From contig JABHDC010000106.1 in the NCBI GenBank assembly GCA_018673255.1, positions 9,284-73,283 of the forward strand: DNA of 64,000 nucleotides. Reading direction: 5' to 3'. Both the position numbers and the translations under genes were made by a program. Below, in pieces: positions 1 to 8,992 of this stretch. Every line of letters starts with the position of its first letter. The stretch's first letter is position 1. The notes beneath the pieces are model-generated. The model did no database searches and had not been told where the DNA came from. It saw only the letters and a program-made list of their open reading frames with translations. Source of the DNA: Gemmatimonadota bacterium. GTDB lineage: Bacteria > Latescibacterota > UBA2968 > UBA8231.

Positions 1-393
1 CGGGATCCGACCCGCCCGACGATCAGTCACCAGGCCATCCCCATCGACGGTGCAGAAATTGAGTCGCGCTGCCACATCGCCAGGCACAAAGTCCTGGCCC
101 AGTCCCAGGGCGGACAACGCACCGCGGCCGATGTGGCTCGTCCACGGATCATAGCCGAACAGGGCAAGGTGGGCCGGACCCGAACCCGGCGTGAAGCCAG
201 GACCAAGGGGCGATAGCAGACCACAGGACGAGCGAGCTGCCAGGGCGTCGAGATTCGGTATGGAGGCCGTCTGCAACTCGGTACGATCCGTGTCCGGATG
301 CGGCAGCCCCCCCAGACCATCGATGACGAGCAGGACGATACGTGTCTTGGCGTCCCGGATGCATAGATCCGGCGTGTATTGAGAGCTGATCAT
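1..393 (-). CDS. apgM: 2,3-bisphosphoglycerate-independent phosphoglycerate mutase, archaeal type (N-terminal part, runs off window)
   Basis: The first 131 codons are open to the window edge, so the C-terminal part is missing. The translated N-terminus has the alkaline-phosphatase-superfamily signature [14 protein letters not shown], followed by [24 protein letters not shown] and the stretch [11 protein letters not shown], then NFCTVDGDG and DRRAGR. This set is characteristic of the ApgM family, which interconverts 2- and 3-phosphoglycerate in glycolysis and is distinct from bacterial GpmI. The metal-binding Asp is in VIDG and the phosphorylated Ser is expected in [11 protein letters not shown] at 393 is preceded by AAGGA ten bases upstream. 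It starts 20 bp after the recJ stop on the same strand, so the two are probably cotranscribed. Confidence 0.88.
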   Translation of the reverse strand, partial: MISSQYTPDLCIRDAKTRIVLLVIDGLGGLPHPDTDRTELQTASIPNLDALAARSSCGLLSPLGPGFTPGSGPAHLALFGYDPWTSHIGRGALSALGLGQDFVPGDVAARLNFCTVDGDGLVTDRRAGRIP

Positions 394-413
394 CTCCTGC
401 GTTTCCTTATCCT

Positions 414-2108
414 CTACGAGTTCGATTGACTGCTTGCAGCCTGCGTGTCGAGATCACGAATGAGCATCTGCACAACGCCCATGCCGTTGAAGGTATCTTC
501 CGACAATTCGAATGCCACATCGACAGATTGGCCAATGGTCAGGTGGCGACCACGTTCGCCTTGACGAAACCACATGGCCGTTCGCGGGCGACCGTTCACC
601 CGCAGGCTGAGTTTGAGGTGCTCGCCCTCCTTGCCCACCCTCGTGAGGGCAGCGATCTCCAACCCCCGGCAGCAGAATACGGGCGTCGGGTTACCTTGCC
701 CAAATGGCTCCAGATCGCGCAAGCGCTCGACCGTCGACATATCGATATCTTCGACGGCCAGTTCGACATCGATCTCCAGATGCGCCTGCATCAGTTCAGG
801 GGTGATGTGTTCATTGGCGTGATCGATCAGTTGAGCCCGGAAGGCTTCATATCGATCCGCCTCCAGGGAAAATCCCGCCGCCGCTGCGTGACCACCATAC
901 GTGACCAGATGCTCGCGACAGGACACGATCCCATCGTTGATGTCATACCCGGGGATACTGCGTGCGGAGCCTACATAGAGACCATCCCGGCGCACATCCG
1001 TCACGGCAATCGCCGGACGCCAATACGCTTCGGACATCTTACTGGCAAGCAGTCCGATGATACCCAGGTCCCAGGATTCACCCAGCGTACAGAGCAACCG
1101 GTCGCGCTCCAGATCTTCATCGGTGACCAGAGTGAGCGCCTCGCGCATGCCCTCTTTCTCAAGCTGCTGGCGATGCCGATTCAGTTCGTGCAGATACGTG
1201 GCCCGTTCCCGGGCGTCTTCCACATCACGAGTCCGCAGCAGTTCCAGCGCCAGATCAGGTTTCTCCAGACGCCCCGCCACATTCAGACGCGGGCCCAGAT
1301 AGAAGGCGATCGCCTGCGTGTCCAGTGCGGTTCGATCACATTTGGCCACGACACGCAGCTCCCGCAACCCGGGGCGACGTGTGCGCTCCGCGGCACGCAA
1401 TCCGTATTTGACGAGGATCCTGTTTTCATCCAGCAGCGGGACGACGTCGGCAACTGTCCCCAGGACGACGAGATCGAGCAGATCATTGAGGTAGCGCCGT
1501 CGCTCATCAGCGGCGAGAAAGGCCTCACTGAGCACCTGCACAACCTTGAATGTGACCCCGACGCCGGCGAGCCCCTTGAAGGGGTAGTCACAATCGCGCC
1601 GGTTCGGATTGATAATGCTGTGCGCTGGTGGCAGGTCGGCATTCTGACGGTGATGGTCGATGACGACGACATCCACCCCCTGCTGCTGAGCCAGTTCGAG
1701 CGCCTCGAATGCAGAGATTCCATTGTCGACGGTGATGATGAGGCTCGCATCCAAGGCCAGGGCCCGTTGCACACCGGGGGGTTTGAGTCCATACCCATCG
1801 GTGTGTCGATGCGGCAGCAGGTAGTGACATTTGGCACCGGCACGCTCGAGAAAATCCATGATCAGTGCCGTGCTGGTCACACCGTCAACATCGTAGTCGC
1901 CGTAGACGACGATGGTCTCACCACGACGAATCGCCCGCTCGATACGCTCGGCGCCCCGCTCGAGATCCGTGAGCAATTCGGGCCGGTGCAGTGCTTCGGG
2001 CCCCACCTGCAGATCCGCCAGACTGAGGTTTCGTGTGGCCAGCAGGACGTCGAGAAGAGAGTCGTAGCCCCCCTCATGGGCCACCTGCCATACGGGGAAC
2101 AGGCGCAT
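414..2108 (-). CDS. recJ: Single-stranded-DNA-specific exonuclease RecJ
   Basis: This is a 5'-3' single-strand DNA exonuclease of the DHH phosphoesterase family, acting in recombination and mismatch repair. Counting from the ATG at 2108 (564 aa), the metal-binding motifs are GDYDVDG (about 70-76), TVDNG (about 126-130), the DHH triad at 151-153, and [11 protein letters not shown] followed by [20 protein letters not shown]1-type domain with [11 protein letters not shown] and an OB-like C-terminal region follow, as in RecJ. An upstream ATG at 2177 would add 23 residues with no family resemblance, so the internal start is preferred. The coding strand opposite also has a long open frame, but it has no recognisable protein in it. 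recJ is divergent from rsmB and leads into apgM. Confidence 0.93.
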   Translation of the reverse strand: MRLFPVWQVAHEGGYDSLLDVLLATRNLSLADLQVGPEALHRPELLTDLERGAERIERAIRRGETIVVYGDYDVDGVTSTALIMDFLERAGAKCHYLLPHRHTDGYGLKPPGVQRALALDASLIITVDNGISAFEALELAQQQGVDVVVIDHHRQNADLPPAHSIINPNRRDCDYPFKGLAGVGVTFKVVQVLSEAFLAADERRRYLNDLLDLVVLGTVADVVPLLDENRILVKYGLRAAERTRRPGLRELRVVAKCDRTALDTQAIAFYLGPRLNVAGRLEKPDLALELLRTRDVEDARERATYLHELNRHRQQLEKEGMREALTLVTDEDLERDRLLCTLGESWDLGIIGLLASKMSEAYWRPAIAVTDVRRDGLYVGSARSIPGYDINDGIVSCREHLVTYGGHAAAAGFSLEADRYEAFRAQLIDHANEHITPELMQAHLEIDVELAVEDIDMSTVERLRDLEPFGQGNPTPVFCCRGLEIAALTRVGKEGEHLKLSLRVNGRPRTAMWFRQGERGRHLTIGQSVDVAFELSEDTFNGMGVVQMLIRDLDTQAASSQSNS

Positions 2109-2278
2109 GTGGATCGCTTCGATAGGGGAGGCGTGACAGGCGAACGGAGAGAACAGACAATGTCTGACGGGGCCCAAACCGGGTCAAGATGCGGCCCGGC
2201 GCGACCTCAGACAGTTGTCGGGGATGGGCAGCACCCTATCTTTGCCCGCGCCATGCATACCTGCAGACCACATCAACG

Positions 2279-3652
2279 ATGACGGGCCCCACCGTCGATC
2301 CCGCACGCGCCACAGCCCTGCGTCTTTTGTGCTGTAACGAGACGGATGGCGACGGACTCGACGAGCTTTTCGAAAGCCTCGCGACAGGAGATGGATCAGA
2401 CGACGGCAACGATCTGGATCAGCGTGATCGGCGTTTCGTCCGGCAACTGGTGGCTGGTGTGACCAAGTGGCGCCTGCACCTGGACTGGATCCTGCAACCC
2501 CATTCGCGACGCCCCATTGACTCGCTGACCCCAACGGTCCGCCACGCCCTTCGTTTGGCGCTGTTCCAGATTCGGTGGCTCGACAGGGTGCCAGCCAGAG
2601 CCGCCGTCCACACGGCCGTGGAACTGACCAAACGAATCGAGCACAAGGGTGCCGCCTCTTTCGTCAATGCTGTGCTGCGCTCCGTTTCGCGAGCCGGTGA
2701 GGTAGAGATCATCTACCCTGACCGGGCCCAAGATCCAGTCGGCTTCCTGTCCGTCTACCACTCACACCCGCGCTGGCTCGTAAAACGGTGGTTGACCCGC
2801 TGGGGCCTGGAACAGACCGAGGCCTTGCTGCAGGCCAATAACTTGCAACCGGCCCTCTATGCACAACGCAATCCCCTGCGTGCGGACCATGACCAGTTCA
2901 TGGCAGGCCTGCCTGCCGGTGCACACCCCCGGCAGATTGACGATACGACGTATGAAGTGACGACCCCTGAGGGGTTCTTCGAGTCCCCCATCTTCACCCA
3001 GGGCGGGGCCTACGTGCAGGACGTGGCGGCCGCTCGACCGGTGCAACTGCTCGCCCCCGTGGCTGGCGAACGCATCCTCGATCTGTGTGCTGCGCCCGGC
3101 GGCAAGTCGATCCAGACCGCCATCGCATGCGGTGACGACGTGCGTCTCGTCGCCTGTGACCGATCGCCGGCGCGGCTGCGTCGCCTGTGTGAGAGCCGGC
3201 AGCGCCTCGGACTTCGCTCGATTCAGTGCATTGGCGCCGATGGCGATCATCTTCCGCTGCAGTTGGTTGCCGATGGCCGCGATCAGGGATGGTTCGATCG
3301 CGTCCTGCTCGATGCGCCCTGCAGTGGCACCGGCGTATTGCGACGACATGCCGATGCCAGATGGAACAAGAGGCCGAAAGACCTGAAAGGACAGGGCCAG
3401 CGGCAGTTGGGACTGCTGCGTGCTGCCTTTCGTGCACTGCGACCGGGTGGCACCCTCGTATACAGCACCTGCTCACTGGAGCAGGAGGAGAATGACGACG
3501 TCGTGGATGCCTTCCTGGCCAGTGAGCCAGCTGCGCAGTTGGCAACCGATACGCCTGAGCCAGCGGCACGATTCCACCTGAATCTGCCTGGACGGGACGA
3601 GGGAGATGGCAGTTTTTCGGCCCGGTTGCAGAAGATGCCGACGCCATGCTGA
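2279..3652 (+). CDS. rsmB: 16S rRNA (cytosine(967)-C(5))-methyltransferase RsmB
   Basis: This is an rRNA m5C methyltransferase. The N-terminal third (about 1-160) is a NusB-like helical domain. The C-terminal half is a SAM-dependent Rossmann methyltransferase: CAAPGGKSIQTA near residue 270 is motif I, DAPCSGTGVLRRH near 345 is motif IV, and YSTCSLEQEEN near 395 is motif VI. The two Cys residues in DAPC and STCS are the pair used by RsmB for release and nucleophilic attack. Length is 457 aa from ATG at 2279. An in-frame ATG at 2189 adds 30 residues of unlikely composition and overlaps the divergent promoter region. The stop overlaps the next start (ATGCTGA), so translation is probably coupled to the PASTA gene. 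Confidence 0.92.
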   Translation: MTGPTVDPARATALRLLCCNETDGDGLDELFESLATGDGSDDGNDLDQRDRRFVRQLVAGVTKWRLHLDWILQPHSRRPIDSLTPTVRHALRLALFQIRWLDRVPARAAVHTAVELTKRIEHKGAASFVNAVLRSVSRAGEVEIIYPDRAQDPVGFLSVYHSHPRWLVKRWLTRWGLEQTEALLQANNLQPALYAQRNPLRADHDQFMAGLPAGAHPRQIDDTTYEVTTPEGFFESPIFTQGGAYVQDVAAARPVQLLAPVAGERILDLCAAPGGKSIQTAIACGDDVRLVACDRSPARLRRLCESRQRLGLRSIQCIGADGDHLPLQLVADGRDQGWFDRVLLDAPCSGTGVLRRHADARWNKRPKDLKGQGQRQLGLLRAAFRALRPGGTLVYSTCSLEQEENDDVVDAFLASEPAAQLATDTPEPAARFHLNLPGRDEGDGSFSARLQKMPTPC

Positions 3653-4392
3653 AGGGGCTGCTGCGGAATCTGCTGATCGCCACCGGCGTCGTCGGTGGCT
3701 CAGGCATCCTCTACCTTCTCCTCCTCGACAGCGTCATCATGCCTCGCATCGTCGATGTCTCTCGAGTCACCGTCCCCAACGTTGGGAATCGAACCGTGCC
3801 GGAGGCTCAGCGACTCATCAAACAGATGGGATTGCGGCTGACCCTGCGCGACAGTGTGTATTCAGATGCACCCGTCGGTCACGTCATCGATCAGGAGCCC
3901 GGCTCGGGTGAGCATATCAAGCGGGCGCGGCGCGTCTTCGTGGACGTGAGCCGCGGACCTCGTCGATACCTGGTTCCCAACATTACCGGCGGCTCCCAGC
4001 GAGAAGCACGACTGCAGATTCTCGGCCGCCAGTTGCTCGTTGGCACCGTTCGTCTTGAGTCCTCCACAGCCATCCCTGACGGTGTTGTGTTGCGCCAATC
4101 GCCGGTGGCGGGTCTGGAATTGCCAAGACAGGGCAAGGTAGACCTCGTGGTGAGCAGCGGTTCACCCTTCTCCCCCAAGGATGTGCCCGACGTGGTCGGT
4201 GTGTCGATCCAGAGCGTCGAAGACACCCTGGCGAAGTACGAGATGCGCCTGGGTGAGATCGACGAACGAGTCGCCGAACACGTGCTTCCCGGTCAGATCC
4301 TGGCTCAACAACCTGCAGGTGGCGCCCTTGTGCCCCGCCACACCCCCATCGACCTGGTCGTGAGTGTACGACCTGTTCAGGAGCCAGAGTGA
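3646..4392 (+). CDS. Membrane-anchored PASTA-domain protein without a kinase domain
   Basis: This is a 248-aa protein with a short cytoplasmic N-terminus, one hydrophobic segment at about residues 9-28, and three consecutive PASTA domains. The domain starts are marked by VTVPNVGNRTVPEA, YLVPNITGGSQREA and DVPDVVGVSIQSVE. PASTA domains bind peptidoglycan or muropeptides and normally form the extracellular half of Ser/Thr kinases or of class B/A PBPs. Here neither a kinase nor a transpeptidase domain is present. The gene sits between rsmB and rpe, where the Firmicutes gene order has the PrkC PASTA kinase, so it may be a kinase-less relic or an independent wall sensor. The second idea is inference. 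The start codon overlaps the rsmB stop. Confidence 0.85.
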   Translation: MLKGLLRNLLIATGVVGGSGILYLLLLDSVIMPRIVDVSRVTVPNVGNRTVPEAQRLIKQMGLRLTLRDSVYSDAPVGHVIDQEPGSGEHIKRARRVFVDVSRGPRRYLVPNITGGSQREARLQILGRQLLVGTVRLESSTAIPDGVVLRQSPVAGLELPRQGKVDLVVSSGSPFSPKDVPDVVGVSIQSVEDTLAKYEMRLGEIDERVAEHVLPGQILAQQPAGGALVPRHTPIDLVVSVRPVQEPE

Positions 4393-4395
4393 TCC

Positions 4396-5058
4396 ATGCC
4401 CGCCGATGAATCCGTCCGCATCGCCCCCTCTCTGCTGGCCGCAGATTTCTCCCGTCTCGCCGAGGAGATCGACCGGGTCACGGATGCTGGCGCCGATCTG
4501 CTGCACCTGGACATCATGGATGGACACTTCGTCCCGAATCTGAGCTACGGGATCCCGGTGGTGGAGGCCGTGCGGGGCTCGACGATGCTGGAACTGGACA
4601 CGCACCTGATGCTCTCAGACCCCCTGCCCTACGTGGAGCCATTTGCCAAAGCGGGGGCCGATTCGCTCACCATTCACCTGGAGGCCTGTCCGGAACCGGA
4701 TCAGGTCCTTGCCGCCATTCGTGGCTGCGGCATCGGGTGCGGTCTGGCGATCAACCCGGCCACACCCGTGGATGGACTGCTCCCGCTCCTGGAGCAGATC
4801 GACCTGGCCCTGGTGATGTCAGTGCAGCCCGGATTCGGCGGCCAGTCCTTCCAGGAACACGTTCTGGACAAGGTCCGTTGCCTGAGACGCGAAATCGATG
4901 CCCGTGGATTGACCGTCGCTCTCGAGATCGACGGTGGCGTCGGCCCTGCCAACGCCGCCGCCTGCCGGGAAGCGGGCGCCAGGTGGCTCGTGGCCGGTTC
5001 ATCGGTCTTCGGTGCCAAGGATGCGGCCAGCGCAATCCGCACCATCCGCCAGGACTGA
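4396..5058 (+). CDS. rpe: Ribulose-phosphate 3-epimerase
   Basis: This is a TIM-barrel epimerase of the pentose phosphate pathway, interconverting D-ribulose 5-phosphate and D-xylulose 5-phosphate. The 220-aa length is typical. Family motifs are IAPSLLAADF at the N-terminus, LHLDIMDGHFVPNLSYG carrying metal-binding His and Asp, the MSVQPGFGGQSF loop, and EIDGGVG with the second catalytic Asp, followed by the phosphate-binding VAGSSVFG. The ATG is 3 bp after the PASTA stop, so it is the last gene of the rsmB-PASTA-rpe operon. Confidence 0.95.
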   Translation: MPADESVRIAPSLLAADFSRLAEEIDRVTDAGADLLHLDIMDGHFVPNLSYGIPVVEAVRGSTMLELDTHLMLSDPLPYVEPFAKAGADSLTIHLEACPEPDQVLAAIRGCGIGCGLAINPATPVDGLLPLLEQIDLALVMSVQPGFGGQSFQEHVLDKVRCLRREIDARGLTVALEIDGGVGPANAAACREAGARWLVAGSSVFGAKDAASAIRTIRQD

Positions 5059-5330
5059 GTCCAGATGAGTCTCAGCCTGATATCCAGGCAGATATCCAGG
5101 TTGATTCCGACCTCGATCACCTGCCCCTCAGGCACCATCTCGCACTCTTTCCAGATCTCGTTCCGGCGCCTATATTTAGCAGCTTCTATCTGGATGTGGA
5201 CCGGTCACTGCTGTGGCCGCCCACCCACCCATCTCCTGAGTGAACCCTCTGAGTGACCGCCTGACCTATCGTCAGGAGGATCATCAGGGCGACCGATCCG
5301 GTCGTCTTTCAGGGGCCACCAGGGAAGAGC
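5059..5330. other. Spacer between rpe and the ffh operon, with two short tandem duplications
   Basis: No gene is visible. A 12-bp unit (GATATCCAGGCA) is duplicated at 5079-5102, and a second imperfect duplication (CTGAGTGAACCCT, then CTGAGTGACCGC) lies at 5236-5260. A TATATT hexamer in GCGCCTATATTTAG near 5170 could be a -10 element for the ffh operon, but I see no convincing -35. A CCTGAC/GTCAGG inverted repeat lies near 5261-5277. Confidence 0.5.
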
Positions 5331-6683
5331 TTGAGTGTGTTCGATCGTCTCACAGATCGGCTGGACAACGTCTTCCGCCAGTTGCGCGGTCAGGGCAAGA
5401 TCACTGAGCGTGCCCTGGACGAATCGCTGCGCGAGATCCGACGTGCCCTGCTCGAAGCGGATGTGAACTTCAAGGTGGCCAAGGCGTTCCTGGCCAAGGT
5501 GCGCGAAGCCGCCCTCGGCCAGGAAGTCATGCGTTCGCTGACACCGGGTCAGCAGGTCATCAAGATCGTGCACCGTGAGTTGGTTCACCTTCTGGGTGCG
5601 ACAGCTGAGCCTGTCCGCCTGTCGCCCAACCCGCCCACCGCCCTCTTGCTTGTGGGCCTGCAAGGCAGCGGCAAGACGACGATCGCGGGGAAATTGGCGC
5701 AGCATTTCAAGGCGCAGGGCCGACTGCCATTTCTGGTGGCCGCCGACACCTATCGTCCTGCTGCCGTGGACCAGTTGCGCACACTGGGGGCGGCCATTGA
5801 TGTCCCCGTTTTTGGCCCCGAAGAGGCTGGATCGACCAATCCCGTCGACATCTGTCGCGACGGTCTCGAGAAAGGTCGTGTCACGAATCGGTCCCTCGTC
5901 CTGCTCGATACTGCGGGACGCCTGAGTATCGACGACGAGATGATGGCTGAACTGGCTCAGATCAAGCAGGTCACATCGCCGCATGAGATTCTGTTCATCG
6001 CCGATGCCATGCTTGGACAGGACGCAGTGGAGACGGCCAGCCGTTTTCACGATCAACTGGCCTTCGATGGTGTCATCCTGACCAAGATGGATGGCGATGC
6101 CAGAGGCGGCGCTGCCCTGTCGGTCCGGGAGGTCACTGGCGCGCCGATTAAGTTCATCGGCACGGGCGAGAAACTGGATGCGCTGGAGCCCTTCCATCCC
6201 GAGCGAATCGCGTCCCGGATTCTTGGTATGGGTGATGTGTTGTCCCTCGTCGAAAAGGCGGAAGCCGCCTTCGACAAGGACCAGGCAAAGGACATGGAGG
6301 AGAAGCTGCGCAAGCAGAGCTTCACCTTCGACGACTTTGCCACCCAGTTGCAGGCAGTACGGCGCATGGGCCCCCTGGATCAATTGCTGGGAATGATCCC
6401 GGGCGCCGGCAAGGCACTGCAGGGCCAACAGATCGACGAGGGTGCCCTCGGGCAGGTAGAGGCCATCATCAGTTCGATGACCCGCGCTGAACGTACGCGC
6501 CCTCAGATCCTCAATGGCAGTCGCCGTCGCCGCATCGCCAGGGGCAGTGGCACGTCAGTTCAGGAAGTCAACCGCCTGGTGAAGCAGTTCAATGCCATGC
6601 AGAAGATGATGAAGCAGATGAGTCGTCCGGGACGTCGTGGACGTGGAGGGCCGAAGATGCCTTCCATGCCGCTGCCGGGTTGA
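5331..6683 (+). CDS. ffh: Signal recognition particle protein Ffh (SRP54)
   Basis: This is the GTPase of the signal recognition particle, which binds signal peptides and SRP RNA and docks with FtsY at the membrane. The 450 aa divide into N domain (about 1-95), G domain (about 100-295) and M domain (about 300-450). The G domain has G1 LQGSGKTT near 107, ADTYRPAA, G3 DTAGRL near 193 and G4 TKMDGDARGG near 250. The M domain is Met-rich, with MTRAERTRP and a run of Met/Lys near the end. TTG is the start, preceded by AGGGAAGA. It is the first gene of the ffh-rpsP-rimM-trmD-rplS operon, a widespread order. Confidence 0.96.
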   Translation: MSVFDRLTDRLDNVFRQLRGQGKITERALDESLREIRRALLEADVNFKVAKAFLAKVREAALGQEVMRSLTPGQQVIKIVHRELVHLLGATAEPVRLSPNPPTALLLVGLQGSGKTTIAGKLAQHFKAQGRLPFLVAADTYRPAAVDQLRTLGAAIDVPVFGPEEAGSTNPVDICRDGLEKGRVTNRSLVLLDTAGRLSIDDEMMAELAQIKQVTSPHEILFIADAMLGQDAVETASRFHDQLAFDGVILTKMDGDARGGAALSVREVTGAPIKFIGTGEKLDALEPFHPERIASRILGMGDVLSLVEKAEAAFDKDQAKDMEEKLRKQSFTFDDFATQLQAVRRMGPLDQLLGMIPGAGKALQGQQIDEGALGQVEAIISSMTRAERTRPQILNGSRRRRIARGSGTSVQEVNRLVKQFNAMQKMMKQMSRPGRRGRGGPKMPSMPLPG

Positions 6684-6735
6684 CCCTCACAGAAAACAAC
6701 GCAGCAATCGAACACCACCTCCAAGGAGTGAACCG

Positions 6736-7260
6736 TTGGTCAAACTTCGACTGAAGCGAATGGGGCGAAAGAAGCGCCCGTTCTACCGTATCGTCGCCAT
6801 GGACGCCAATGCCCCCCAGTCGGGTCAAGCGCTGGAAGAAATCGGCACCTACGATCCGGCCGCAGCTGTCTTCGACGTCGACGAAGAGGCCGCATTACAG
6901 TGGCTGAAGAATGGCGCCCAGATGTCGGAAACCGTCCATAATCTGATGAAGAGCAAGGGCGTTCTCGCGCGCCACGCCGGTGAAGAGGGCGTGGAGAAGG
7001 AAGGCGCACTGAGCCACGACAAGCCGAAGCGTCGCAAGAAGTTGGCAGGCTCCAAGGCTGCACCAGCAGTCGAAGAAGCAGAGGCACCCGCCGCAGCAGC
7101 CGAAGTGGAGGAAGCACCTGTCGCTGCCGAGGTCGCCGCCGAAGTCGTAGTTGAGGCCCCGGCTGAGGCACCGACTGAAGCACCGGTTGAAGAGCCGGCG
7201 GCTGAGGAAGCTACCGCTGAACCTGCTGCCGAAGGTGCTGCCGCTAAGGACGAGTCGTAG
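6736..7260 (+). CDS. rpsP: 30S ribosomal protein S16 with Ala/Glu-rich C-terminal extension
   Basis: The first 80 or so residues are a standard S16 core, with VKLRLKRMGRKKRPFYRIVAMD and the GTYDP segment. A basic linker (KPKRRKKLAG) and about 65 residues made almost only of Ala, Glu, Pro and Val follow, giving 174 aa instead of the usual 80-90. From general knowledge, such AE-rich S16 tails occur in Bacteroidota-like lineages, which fits an FCB affiliation. TTG at 6736 is the start because AAGGAG lies 7 bp upstream. An upstream in-frame ATG at 6637 would overlap ffh and add non-S16 sequence. The KH-domain gene often found between rpsP and rimM is absent. Confidence 0.94.
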   Translation: MVKLRLKRMGRKKRPFYRIVAMDANAPQSGQALEEIGTYDPAAAVFDVDEEAALQWLKNGAQMSETVHNLMKSKGVLARHAGEEGVEKEGALSHDKPKRRKKLAGSKAAPAVEEAEAPAAAAEVEEAPVAAEVAAEVVVEAPAEAPTEAPVEEPAAEEATAEPAAEGAAAKDES

Positions 7261-7274
7261 CGGTACCCGCAGCC

Positions 7275-7796
7275 GTGTCCCAGGAGCGTATCACCGTCGG
7301 CTATCTCTCCCGCACCAAGGGAGTGCAGGGCTGGGTGGTTGCCGAGCCACTGACAGATGACCCGGAACGATTCGGGGCTCTGCGCAAGGTTCGCATCGAA
7401 GTGGCTGATCGTCCCCCCATCGGGATGACGATCCAGGCATGGCGCATTCAGGGACCTAGCGTGTTGTTGAAGTTTGTCGGGATCGACACGCGCGAAGCGG
7501 CTCGGGAGAAGATTCTGAAGGGGTATGTGACGATCCCGCGGGATCAGGTCGCCCCACTGCCCGACGGTCAGCACTATGTATTCGATCTGATCGGTTGTCA
7601 GGTCGTGGATGAAGAAGAAAAGGATCTGGGTTCGGTCTCCGAAGTCCTGCCCATGCCCTCTGCCGACGTCATCGTTGTCAAACGGGCGCAGGGCCGTGAC
7701 GTGATGGTTCCGATGGTAGGAGATTTTCTCGGATCCGTGGATACGAAGGCGAGACGGATTCAGGTACGTGGTGTGGAGGAGCTCTTCGAGGACTGA
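7275..7796 (+). CDS. rimM: 16S rRNA processing protein RimM
   Basis: RimM is a 30S assembly factor that binds S19 and helps mature the 16S rRNA head domain. The 173 aa include an N-terminal RimM barrel (ITVGYLSRTKGVQGWVVAEPLTD) and a C-terminal PRC-barrel with YVFDLIGCQVVDEEEKDLGSV and VMVPMVGDF. The N-terminal motif normally reads G.I...HGl.G, and here RTKGVQG is a modest variant. The start is GTG at 7275. It sits between rpsP and trmD, its usual place. Confidence 0.92.
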   Translation: MSQERITVGYLSRTKGVQGWVVAEPLTDDPERFGALRKVRIEVADRPPIGMTIQAWRIQGPSVLLKFVGIDTREAAREKILKGYVTIPRDQVAPLPDGQHYVFDLIGCQVVDEEEKDLGSVSEVLPMPSADVIVVKRAQGRDVMVPMVGDFLGSVDTKARRIQVRGVEELFED

Positions 7797-7801
7797 GGCA
7801 G

Positions 7802-8554
7802 ATGCAGGTCGACATTGTCACCCTCTTTCCTGCCTACTTCGTCGAGCCCCTGGCGACAAGCATCGTCGGTCGCGCTATAACAGGCGGTCATCTGACGGTA
7901 CGGGTCCACGATTTGCGGGATTACACCATGGACCGCCACCGAACGGTGGACGACACGCCCTATGGCGGCGGCGGCGGTATGGTGATGAAGCCCGAGCCGG
8001 TGATCGCGTGCTGGGAACAGAATGGCTTCGCTCAGGGACACTGCATTCACTTGAGTGCCGATGGCGAATCGCTGACGCAGGACATGGCAGCCGGGTTGTC
8101 CATGCAGGATCGCCTTGTATTGCTGTGCGGACACTACAAGGGTGTGGATGATCGCGCCCGTGGCCGAGTCATCGATCAGGAGATTTCGATCGGTGACTAT
8201 GTCTTGACCGGCGGAGAACCGGCAGCCCTGGTCCTGGTGGATGCCGTGACAAGATTGATCCCCGGCGTCCTCGGGGACTTCAGTTCGGCCATGGCCGACA
8301 GTTTTCACGACGACGGGCTGTTGGATTGTCCGTGGTATACTCGTCCCCCCTCTTTCGAGGGAGAGGAGGTTCCACCGGTCCTGCTTGGTGGCGACCATGC
8401 CCGGGTGCAGACCTGGCGGCGGCGCCAATCACTGCGCCGGACCTTCGAACGACGGCCAGACTTGTTGGCCGGTGCAGACCTGGACGAAGAAGAACGACGA
8501 CTGGTGGCCGCCTGGCGGACTGAGCAGTCGGATCGAACAGAGCAGTCGGATTGA
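7802..8554 (+). CDS. trmD: tRNA (guanine(37)-N1)-methyltransferase TrmD
   Basis: This is a SPOUT-fold methyltransferase making m1G37 in tRNAs with CNN anticodons. Typical motifs are VDIVTLFPAYF at the N-terminus, DDTPYGGGGGMVMKPEP, LLCGHYKGVDDR and SIGDYVLTGGEPAALV, which forms the trefoil knot that binds SAM. Length is 250 aa. The last eleven residues (TEQSDRTEQSD) come from an 18-bp tandem duplication that runs through the stop codon, so the tail is lineage-specific. ATG lies 5 bp after the rimM stop. Confidence 0.95.
   Translation: MQVDIVTLFPAYFVEPLATSIVGRAITGGHLTVRVHDLRDYTMDRHRTVDDTPYGGGGGMVMKPEPVIACWEQNGFAQGHCIHLSADGESLTQDMAAGLSMQDRLVLLCGHYKGVDDRARGRVIDQEISIGDYVLTGGEPAALVLVDAVTRLIPGVLGDFSSAMADSFHDDGLLDCPWYTRPPSFEGEEVPPVLLGGDHARVQTWRRRQSLRRTFERRPDLLAGADLDEEERRLVAAWRTEQSDRTEQSD
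8519..8554 (+). repeat. 18-bp imperfect tandem duplication at the 3' end of trmD
   Basis: ACTGAGCAGTCGGATCGA is followed directly by ACAGAGCAGTCGGATTGA, with 3 differences in 18. The second copy supplies the stop codon of trmD. It looks like slippage-generated sequence. Confidence 0.85.
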
Positions 8555-8581
8555 ATGAAGAAACACTGAACCACGTCGGGT

Positions 8582-8599
8582 CTCAGGCGTATTCCTGAG
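8582..8599 (+). other. Small hairpin in the rplS leader
   Basis: CTCAGG and CCTGAG form a 6-bp stem around the loop CGTATT, 33 bp upstream of rplS. No T-run follows, so it is not a terminator. It could be an L19 leader structure, but that is speculation. Confidence 0.35.
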
Positions 8600-8631
8600 C
8601 AAGACTTGTCATAACAGAGAGAGATACCAGA

Positions 8632-8979
8632 ATGGATGCCACCCTACTCCGCGAGATTACCGCGGATCAGATCAAGAGTGACCTGCCCGAGTTCGGAGCC
8701 GGTGACACGTTGCGGGTTCACGTCCGCGTCATCGAGGGCGACAAAGAGCGCGTGCAGATCTTTGAGGGCGATGTGTTGCAGCGCAAGGGATCCGGCGTGC
8801 ACGAGACCTTCACCGTACGCAAGGTGAGCCAGGGCGTCGCAATCGAGAGGATCTTCCCTCTCAACTCGCCACGTATTGCCAAGATTGAGCGCACCCGACG
8901 CGGCCGCGTCCGCCGGGCCCGCCTGTTCTACCTGCGCGAGCGGAAGGGCCGTTCTGCCCGTATCCGCGAGAAGAGATAG
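8632..8979 (+). CDS. rplS: 50S ribosomal protein L19
   Basis: L19 sits at the 30S-50S interface of the ribosome. The 115 aa show the family core: [58 protein letters not shown] and the basic C-terminus with [15 protein letters not shown]. The gene ends the ffh operon and starts 77 bp after trmD, a larger gap than elsewhere in the operon. A TTGTCA/AGAGAG-rich leader with a small hairpin fills that gap. Confidence 0.96.
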   Translation: MDATLLREITADQIKSDLPEFGAGDTLRVHVRVIEGDKERVQIFEGDVLQRKGSGVHETFTVRKVSQGVAIERIFPLNSPRIAKIERTRRGRVRRARLFYLRERKGRSARIREKR

Positions 8980-8992
8980 AAGCGGTGATCCT

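Noticed and set aside
426..2282. A 618-codon open frame on the plus strand opposite recJ
   Set aside because: It is a GC-rich antisense shadow: the composition is odd, there are no motifs, and the opposite strand encodes a complete RecJ.
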